Shown here piece by piece: positions 44,758-52,400 of a stretch of 52,400 nt of DNA. The stretch comes from Welwitschia mirabilis (Eukaryota > Gnetophyta > Gnetopsida > Welwitschiales). The position numbers and the translations under genes were made by a program. The notes beneath the pieces are model-generated. The model was not told the DNA's origin, ran no database searches, and saw only the letters and a list, made by a program, of their open reading frames with translations. The DNA is taken from assembly GCA_051453625.1 (NCBI GenBank), contig JBOZIK010000001.1:166264990-166317389 (forward strand). The letters run 5' to 3'. The stretch's first letter is position 1. The number at the start of each line of letters is the position of its first letter.

Positions 44758-45418
44758 NNNNNNNNNNNNNNNNNNNNNNNNNNNNNNNNNNNNNNNNNNN
44801 NNNNNNNNNNNNNNNNNNNNNNNNNNNNNNNNNNNNNNNNNNNNNNNNNNNNNNNNNNNNNNNNNNNNNNNNNNNNNNNNNNNNNNNNNNNNNNNNNNNN
44901 NNNNNNNNNNNNNNNNNNNNNNNNNNNNNNNNNNNNNNNNNNNNNNNNNNNNNNNNNNNNNNNNNNNNNNNNNNNNNNNNNNNNNNNNNNNNNNNNNNNN
45001 NNNNNNNNNNNNNNNNNNNNNNNNNNNNNNNNNNNNNNNNNNNNNNNNNNNNNNNNNNNNNNNNNNNNNNNNNNNNNNNNNNNNNNNNNNNNNNNNNNNN
45101 NNNNNNNNNNNNNNNNNNNNNNNNNNNNNNNNNNNNNNNNNNNNNNNNNNNNNNNNNNNNNNNNNNNNNNNNNNNNNNNNNNNNNNNNNNNNNNNNNNNN
45201 NNNNNNNNNNNNNNNNNNNNNNNNNNNNNNNNNNNNNNNNNNNNNNNNNNNNNNNNNNNNNNNNNNNNNNNNNNNNNNNNNNNNNNNNNNNNNNNNNNNN
45301 NNNNNNNNNNNNNNNNNNNNNNNNNNNNNNNNNNNNNNNNNNNNNNNNNNNNNNNNNNNNNNNNNNNNNNNNNNNNNNNNNNNNNNNNNNNNNNNNNNNN
45401 NNNNNNNNNNNNNNNNNN
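44758..45418. other. Assembly gap, 661 N
   Basis: Hides the integrase zinc finger and most of the catalytic core. Confidence 0.95.
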
Positions 45419-45960
45419 GCTTCAAAAATTTGTCTTCATTAATATGAAATCTTGGGCTTTTAAGTTTAATAATTTTCTTTAGGCTTACCATACTATTTGA
45501 CATAATTCTTTTCATTTTTCACCTTATAAACTTGTGTATGAAAGAGCTTGTATTTTTCTAGTTAATGTGTGTTATAACTCTTATCGGTCCTCCTATTAAC
45601 TTAATCTTATAGACTTTCATGAAAATCTTAAAAATAGATTATCCCAACTTAATCACTTAGATAAAAATGTACATCTGCTATACATTGTTAACTCATTTAG
45701 AAATCCCAATCTAAGTTCAAGCATGATAAAAAGTTACTTCATAAAAAGTTTGAACTTGGTCAACTTATTATTTTATACAATACTAAAGTGCACCTTTTAC
45801 ACAATAAGTTGACTTCTAAATGGTTAGATCCTTATCTTATAGAGAAGGTACATTCTAATGGCTCCATTACGATTTTGATTTAGACACTAGGGAGATTTAT
45901 AAAGTTAACAGACAAAGGTAAACAATATATGAAAAACATTTCGATGCAATCTTGAACATC
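45419..45960 (+). pseudogene. Integrase C-terminal part of the 13.2-kb element
   Basis: AYHTI and FHFSPYKLVYERACIFLVN (about 45483-45565) match AYkTPiGmSPYrLVyGKaCHLPVE. LSQLNHLDKNV follows. LGQLIILYNTKVHLLHNKLT and SKWLDPYLIEKVHSNGSI (about 45755-45870) match the block G.kVLLyNsrLhLFPGKLkSrW.GPf. GRFIKLTDKGKQYMKN (about 45890-45938) ends it. No chromodomain is seen, as expected for Athila/Tat. Integrase would join element DNA to the genome. Multiple frameshifts inactivate it. Confidence 0.85.
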
Positions 45961-48160
45961 ATAGAAGAAATTGTTTTGGAGATTCTCCTAGATAAGGATG
46001 ACTTCCTTATTATCATTGTCTAAATTTTCTCTTAATCAATTCCTTTAGTGGATTTTATGATATCACTTAATCAAGTTTAACTTGACTTATGTATTTTCTT
46101 TATGAAGTTTCTATGACTAGTATTCGTACTTGGACATTTTATAGTGATAAGGTTGGATTTACCCAATCTTAAGATGTTTACATCTCTATAAACTTTACTT
46201 TGAAGGAAGATGCCTTAGTTCTTGTATTTTCTCAATGGTGTGACTTTCATCTCACTTCTTCACCTTCATCTTTTTGAGCATGTGATCATGTGGGAGGTAT
46301 TTATTTTAGAAAAAAAGATAAAAATAATAATAATGACCATAATCTATTGTATCTATGTTAAAATACATTGTCACCATGATGTCTTACTCCACTAGGGTAA
46401 ATTTTTCTGAAAGAAACCTTCGGTAATATTGGCAGATATGGGAACTCCATTAGGGAGTCAGTTGGCCATGCTTTGCAAGTCCTTACTTCTCTAATTATGA
46501 TTGCATTCCACTCATCATGGAAAGTAGTAATAAAACTTTGAGGCTATGGGATAGTATCATCAGAGGCATTGCTTATTTTCTAGACTCTTGGTATTCCCAC
46601 ATGATCATTTTATTTTTGAGGATTTGGGGGTTTTTTGTGATGTGAGCAGGTGATTTCATTTGATTTTTGGTGTTATCATAATTATTGTCTTTTCAAGTAA
46701 AACTTTATGGAGTTGATACATTTTTTTATGCATCTTTACTCATGTGTTTTTATGATGTCTTTTAAGAGGATTTGCTAGGTTAGAATTTAGGGTAGGTATG
46801 TTATATTCTTCATGTTCTTAGCTGTCTATTTTCATTCCATTTTTCTTTAATTATTTGATTTGTTATTTAAAAATCATTTTCATATTTTTTCATCATCATT
46901 TTTAGGATCTTATCATTTAGTAGTTTCGTTGTTGTTATTTTCATTTTCACTCATGTTGTTTTGTCAAATACAATTGATTTTCTTTTACCATTTTAACTAG
47001 ATGATATTCTCTTCTAATTAGATGATGTTCTTTACAATTTTTATGATGTTTCTTTGAATCTTTTAGAGTTTTACATATTTCATTATAATTTTTTAGTTCG
47101 GGCACATTTATTTAGTTTTCTTTGTTAGGATTCATCCTACTTAATAAATTTTCATCATTTTATCATTTGATTCTTTGGAGTTTTCTTCATTTCTTATCCT
47201 TATTTATTACAATTCTTTATCATTTCCTATTTTTTAAGTTTTTTCTGATAAAATTTGATACCTTCACATTGATATTTGAGCCTAACTTATTTGGCTAACA
47301 TTTGCATTTTTTTTGAAAATTTTTCAATTTTTTATCGTCCACTAAGTCATTTAGATATAAGGCAGATAATAACTGAGATTTTTTTAAGAGTCATCTTAGG
47401 GTTCTTGTCTAGATGATACGACTGGATGATAGTGCAATAAAACCAATGTCATAATTTTTTTCCATCATTTTTATACATTTTGGCATCGTTTTTGTTCATT
47501 CTTTTGAGAAATAACTATCTTGCTAAGGCCTACTAATGTCTTGGAACTTCCCCCATAATAATAGCATCCTAGATTGTGAGATTTAAGCAAATTTGTTAAA
47601 ATGTAGTATGTTTTTCCTCTCCCTTATTATTTTTTATTTTTCCTCCCATTTTTGAGCCTTTTAGCACATAGTTTTCATGTATATCATTTAGTTTTTAATG
47701 CTCTTTGATTTGGTACTTACAAATTTGGTTTTTTCTGTGTATTTTGTGAGATATCTTAAACTATGCATTTTATGAGGTAGAATTAGGTTTTTAATTTTAA
47801 ACCTTATTTTCTTAAAAATCGTAATTTTAAACATGGTGGTCCTTATAGGTAAATTAATTATATGATAAGATCTACATTTCTACCATATTAGATTTTTGAT
47901 TTGAGCACTTTCATTTTTGATTTACTGTGGGACCTACTAGTTTTATGCATTTTAATTGTTTTTACATATCATGCTTTTTATTTTCACAATTAGGCAATAT
48001 AAGATGTATTAATTCTTTTGAGGAGAGGCATGACAAATTTTCATAATTTTTGCACATAAAAACTGACTTATGGGGTCATTTAGAGCTTCCACGAGACACA
48101 TTTAAGTTATTTCCACTTGATCTCATGTGATGTGATTTGTGTTTATAACTGATTAGGACA
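45961..48160 (+). other. Post-integrase region of the 13.2-kb element
   Basis: About 2.2 kb with no recognised domain. Near 46430-46530 an open stretch reads SIRESVGHALQVLTSLIMI. Further GTCATTTAGAT and TCTAGATGATACGAC motifs lie at 47346 and 47408. This is where Athila elements carry an env-like or other extra region. Confidence 0.45.
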
Positions 48161-48392
48161 TGAACATGAGGGGCTAGACAAGTTGAGGCAGAGGATGAAC
48201 ATTAAAGTAGGCAGAAAATCCATTAGTACCACCTGATATTGAGCAGGCAGAGCTAGTTCATCCTCCACCTTATTAGGTGCAATTCCATTCTATTTAGATA
48301 ACCTCTATCTAAGTTGAGAGCTACTTCAGTGATTTTATGAGTTAATTAGAGCTAGAAATGAATTAGAGATTGATATATCTTAGCTCAAGTAG

Positions 48393-48836
48393 ATTTTCGA
48401 TGCACATAGAGCTTATTACACCTCAGAGACTAGAAAGTTTTATGATACTATGCACATTGAAAGGCGATTTGATGCTTATGATCACCTAGTCGATATGATT
48501 ATAGCTACCATTCAAAGCCATGAGATATCTCATCTTCCAAGCCACATTACTACTATTACTGAATTAAGTGGCAATAAGAGTACACACATTCACTTAGCTG
48601 ATAGTACAGAGAAGCATCATGCTTATGGTGCAGCATTAGATATATCAGCTGACATAACTGGTGATACGCAAGGAGTTCTAGTAAGGTATTTATTGCCTAC
48701 CTATCATATTCTTCATAGAAAGTTGTTCCATAACACTAACTCCTTCTTCTATGATAGTCATGCCATAGTAGCTCACTTTCAGATGCTAGTAGTATTTAGG
48801 CAGGGGGAGCAGATGGACTTACTAACTTTTATTTAG
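48393..48836 (+). pseudogene. Extra 3' ORF of the 13.2-kb element
   Basis: A 147-codon frame, open from 48393 with its first ATG at 48450. It is the longest uninterrupted real-sequence frame in the element. It reads SETRKFYDTMHIERRFDAYD, then LVRYLLPTYHILHRKLFH and later FYDSHAIVAHF. Base composition is more balanced than the flanks. Related text may extend from about 48160 to 49370 with stops. The position, in sense and between integrase and the 3' LTR, is that of Athila env-like ORFs. The FYxxM start and helical second half loosely recall the 'putative plant transposon protein' domain found in plant gypsy elements. No signal peptide or membrane segment is seen. Function is not assigned. Confidence 0.5.
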
Positions 48837-49932
48837 AAAGACTCAGGACCATGATTGAGGCTTGATAGCTACAGACTCTAGGATATCTATGCCTTCTCTC
48901 AGCTATGTTTAGATGCTTTAGTATACTTGATCCTATGGATGAACAAATACTCACATGTCTACAAACATCAGTTCATTACCTACAGGACATAGGCATCTAG
49001 ATTTCAGGAGACGCAGAGAGACCTCAAGTACAGAGTTCTATGGTTAGTATCATAATTAAGAAGATTCAAGTTCTCCTGGTAGACATTGCACAGGGCATTA
49101 GAGAGGGTTTAAACCAAGGCTTTACCACATTAGAGTAGAGGATATTCATGGTTGAGATGAGAGTTTAATACAATGAGGAGTAGCTGACTGATGTACATCA
49201 GCGCATATTATGCATTAAGCATGGTGTAATAACTGATATTCCAAAGGCAGTTAGAGTAAAAGGAGATAAGACTACATGCTTTATTATTACAACCTTAATC
49301 ATCATTTTCCGATAGATCCTAAGCACCCTCCATCTTCTTCACCTACACTTGAGCTTGGTACACATCAAAAATTTATTTTGGCATGATAAGGGAAGTGATT
49401 TATTATGGTGTATTATGTATCTTTCCTCCACGAATTATATTAAAAACTCATGATTTTACATAGACATGATTTTATGAGTATATCATTGTGTCCATTTTTT
49501 TATTTTTTAAGATATTATTGCACATCATATTGTTGAGACGTTTCATGATGATGAATTTTTACATTATATATGATTATTTTTAATGATATGCTATACATTT
49601 AAGTGGGGGCTCTTAATCTTGTTAAGTTTTAATGTTTATCCTTCTAAAAAATGTTTTGCAGGCTTCTACTTTTTAAGAATAATTTTTGAGTCTATTATCT
49701 CCTCCATCATCTGGACGACCACTAGGATGATAGTACGACTACTTACTTTACATAAGTAGAACATTTAATTATCTATTTTTTTTAATATTTAGTTTTGCAT
49801 TTTAAGATTTTTGAGATTATTTCTGAGTTTATTTTACAATTTTCTAGTTGACTTATTTTTAATCAATTTGGCTCATAATTTTGGTTGTTTGCCTAGTTTT
49901 GTTAAGGACTGACAAAGCTAAGTAGGAAGCTA
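48837..49932 (+). other. 3' untranslated region of the 13.2-kb element
   Basis: After the extra ORF its remnants fade. AAGTGGGGGCTC at about 49601-49612 resembles the G-rich segment near plant gypsy 3' LTRs, but it lies about 330 bases upstream of the LTR. Directly before the LTR, AAGTAGGAAGCTA is a poor polypurine tract. CATCATCTGGACGACC occurs at 49706. Confidence 0.5.
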
Positions 49933-51197
49933 TGTTGCCCTACTAAATTGTATGTATTTGATAGGATATTTTGCGTAGTTTTATAAGTTATTAGATAGGT
50001 TTATGTTGAGTTTCTATGATAATTGAGAGCTAAGGCAAATATCATAAAAACATGCAATCTTCATTATATTTGATAACATTTCAGGTAAATTATAATACTT
50101 CCTATTTGAAATAGTAATCCTATAATCAAGAGGTTGATCTAATACAAGAAACATTTTTAAAAAGCCCATCATTCACCTTATCATCTAAATGATAGTATGG
50201 ATAACAAAAAAACTCATGCTAACTAGAACACTTATTAGAATAATTTAGTAGCTAATGTGAATCTTGTATGATGTTGCATTATCTCCTGTACCATCTAAAT
50301 GACCAGCAGAATGACACCTAAATATAACACTACATTAAATTTCACCAAACTTTTGCCATGTGTCATACACCTTCATGTGCAGCCATTAGGGTTTTACTGC
50401 ATCTATTAGTGTTTGCTGTTTTTAGAGTCTTTATTTGTAATAAATACCTTTTTTGTCATTCACTCCAACTTTATCTTTTTTGGCATTGAAAAATCTCGTG
50501 ATAGAAGATTAAAGGGTAGAGATCCATTTGTTGTTATTGTTGTAGATAAATGTATTCCTTAGTATTAGGCTGTGTATTCTTCATTAAGGTATTGCTACTT
50601 TGTAACACGGATGTTGATTTGATTAATCAAAACTCTGTTTTTGTTTTTATGCTATTCATTATGTGCATCTCCATTATGGTTTATGTTGCTTATGATTCAT
50701 TGATATCTTCATCTATGATATACCTCATGAGGGAAACATTTCTTAAGGTTGACATTATTAGTTTAGGTGCATTGCATTTCATTTCCTAGATTAACTTTTC
50801 ATTGTTTTCATATTATGTTTGACACATCTGATAGCTTAGGTTGGCCTTGGTCTGGTGATGACTTTCTTTGATTGATCTAAATTATACAGGACTGATCTTC
50901 ATGTCATGTTTATTTGGTACTCGAATAGATGTTCCATTTAGAATAGATCTTGCATCTCATCTGCACAGTATGTTAATCTGCATTATTTACTTTGCATTGT
51001 TATTTTGTTTTACTTCGAAAGTGCATAAGTATTTTGTTTGAAATTAATTCTCTTTCTTTCAACTCTGCCTTCAATGGAATTATGACATTTGAGTCCACTT
51101 ACATCTATATTATTGTGTTGTATTATGCAATATATATTTTAGCGATGTTTGGGATTTGTTTGAGGATGTAACATTTGCATAAGTATATATTGCAACA
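49933..51197 (+). repeat. 3' LTR of 13.2-kb Athila-like element
   Basis: It starts TGTTGCCCTACTAAATTG and ends ATATTGCAACA, giving the TGTTG...CAACA terminal inverted repeat. It aligns along its length with 37972-39200. It differs by many substitutions and a short insertion near 50815-50840, so the insertion is old. No primer site follows. Instead TACTC, the target duplication, leads into minus-strand integrase. Confidence 0.9.
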
Positions 51198-51202
51198 TAC
51201 TC
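51198..51202. repeat. Right target duplication of the 13.2-kb element
   Basis: TACTC, paired with TACTT at 37967-37971. Confidence 0.6.
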
Positions 51203-52400
51203 TTTAAGGCAAAACTTTCTTTATTAAGCATGAGTCTTTCCACTTAGTGACTAGTTTTCTTGGGAAAAGATGTAAGCCTAAGTTATAAAGCAGAACTACT
51301 TCTTTGTTCTTGAAAGTTTTTCTAAAGATATGTTGATCATGGAATTTTTTGATCCTTTCTTTGTTTATTATTATGTCTTCATAGGAGTCGTTTTTTATTT
51401 TTTCTAATTTGTTAATTTGTATGATCCTATTTTTACTTGTAGCCTCCAAATTTAAGTTCATGTTTTTGATCATTATGTAAGCTTTGTGCTTAAGTTCTAT
51501 AATTAGATGTTAGGCTTTCTTGTAGAGTAATCCAAATGATGACATCCCTAAGGGAGTTTTGTGAGTAACGTGACATGACCATAAAACATTGTTGAGTTTG
51601 AAAGACCACTCTTTCCATGTTGAATTGACTATCTTTCATAAGATTTTCTTAAGTTCCCTATTCATAAATTCAACTTGGCCACTTGTTTGAGGGTTGTAAG
51701 TGTTGTGAACTTGTGTATAATCCGATATTTGTGAGAATATTATTAAATACTTTATTGCAAAAGTGTATTCCTTCATTGCTAATTAAAACACATGGGTAAT
51801 CAAAGAACATCAAGATATTTTTTTAATTAAAGAATTTAACCACTGTTTTAGCGTTATTCATCTGAAAAGTATAAGCTTCAACCCATCTAGTTACATAGTT
51901 AACACAACAAAAAATGTATTGATGCTTATTTGATAATGGATAAGGCCCTAAAAATCAATTTTCTAAGTGTTGAAGGGTTCAATATCAAGGATGGAATTTA
52001 GGGGAATCATTTACCTTTATGAAAGACTTCCTAACTTTTAACATTTATTGCAAGATCTATAATAAAGGTAGGAGCATTTAAAAATAGATGGCTAATAAAA
52101 ACCAGATTGTATGATTTTTGTATCGATTTTATTGGCTGAGTAGTGACCCCCTCAAGCCTTAGAATGGCAATGTTTAAGTGCATGATGTATGTTAATTTGA
52201 GGGACATATTTGTGAATGACTTGGTCTGGATAGTATTTGAAAAGATATGGGATATCTCAAAAAAAGTACTTGACTTGGCTTAGGAATATCTTCTTATTGT
52301 TGATGGTAAAGTGAGAAGGGATGGTTTTCAATACTAAGTAGTTGGTAATATCTGCAAATTAAGGTGCTTCCTTAACTAAAAAGAGATGTTCATCTATGAG
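51203..52400 (-). pseudogene. Athila/Tat-like gypsy integrase (host of the nested insertion)
   Basis: Read right to left. FADITNYLVLKTIP then YLFKYYPDQVIHKYVP is the linker. HALKHCHSKA, GGHYSANKI and SCNKC give the HHCC zinc finger (about 52180-52040). WVEAYTFQMNNAKTVVKFF and VLISNEGIHFCNK (about 51900-51770) are the catalytic core, with the second catalytic Asp changed to Asn. YNPQTSGQVEFMNRELKKIL (about 51705-51645) keeps the catalytic Glu. The frame 51473-51204 reads INKLEKIKNDSYEDI, HDQHIFRKTF and LLYNLGLHLFPRKL. The final block is found at 37966-37915, beyond the inserted element. The RT side lies past the window edge. Confidence 0.9.

Overview
This window is nuclear DNA from a land plant with a large, repeat-dominated genome. 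The base composition is about 70% A+T. I find Ty1/copia, Ty3/gypsy (Athila/Tat-like), LINE and tRNA-derived SINE remnants side by side, plus two broken chloroplast gene fragments (atpI and psbA), which fixes the source as a photosynthetic eukaryote. Almost every reading frame is interrupted, and many differences from family consensus are C-to-T or G-to-A changes. That is the usual signature of old, methylated, silenced repeats. I see no intact host gene, no operon-like layout, no CRISPR array and no bacterial signal. The species cannot be read from the sequence; a gymnosperm-like giant genome is only an inference.

Left part (1-13130): a minus-strand copia remnant runs off the left edge. It is followed by minisatellite-like DNA and a pair of tRNA-derived SINEs enclosed by one perfect 14-bp target duplication (3197-3774). 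A plus-strand LINE reverse transcriptase follows (6385-7990), then about 5 kb of unrecognised A+T-rich DNA.

Middle part (13130-36300): the 5' LTR, primer-binding site and gag of an Athila/Tat-like gypsy element (13135-17190), and a third SINE (19735-19904). Next come two incomplete LTRs of one family (20160-21058 and 24076-24753) that enclose plastid atpI and psbA fragments, a 33-bp minisatellite and a GC-rich island. Two copia remnants in opposite orientations follow (24900-26460 minus, 26518-28530 plus), then a ubiquitin-like fragment (29389-29559) and an internally deleted gypsy element with LTRs at 30653 and 35580.

Right part (36300-52400): a roughly 13.2-kb plus-strand Athila-like element (37972-51197) has two LTRs of about 1.25 kb, a tRNA-Asp-type primer site, gag, protease, reverse transcriptase, RNase H, integrase and an extra 3' open frame. 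It sits inside the integrase gene of an older, minus-strand gypsy element of the same lineage. The 5-bp target duplication is visible, and the older element's coding sequence resumes on the far side.

The elements form a layered record of insertions rather than a cooperating gene system. I did not find a convincing new functional system. The features most worth checking are the SINE dimer, the organelle-DNA mosaic between the two half-LTRs, the extra ORF of the large element, and the ubiquitin-like fragment.
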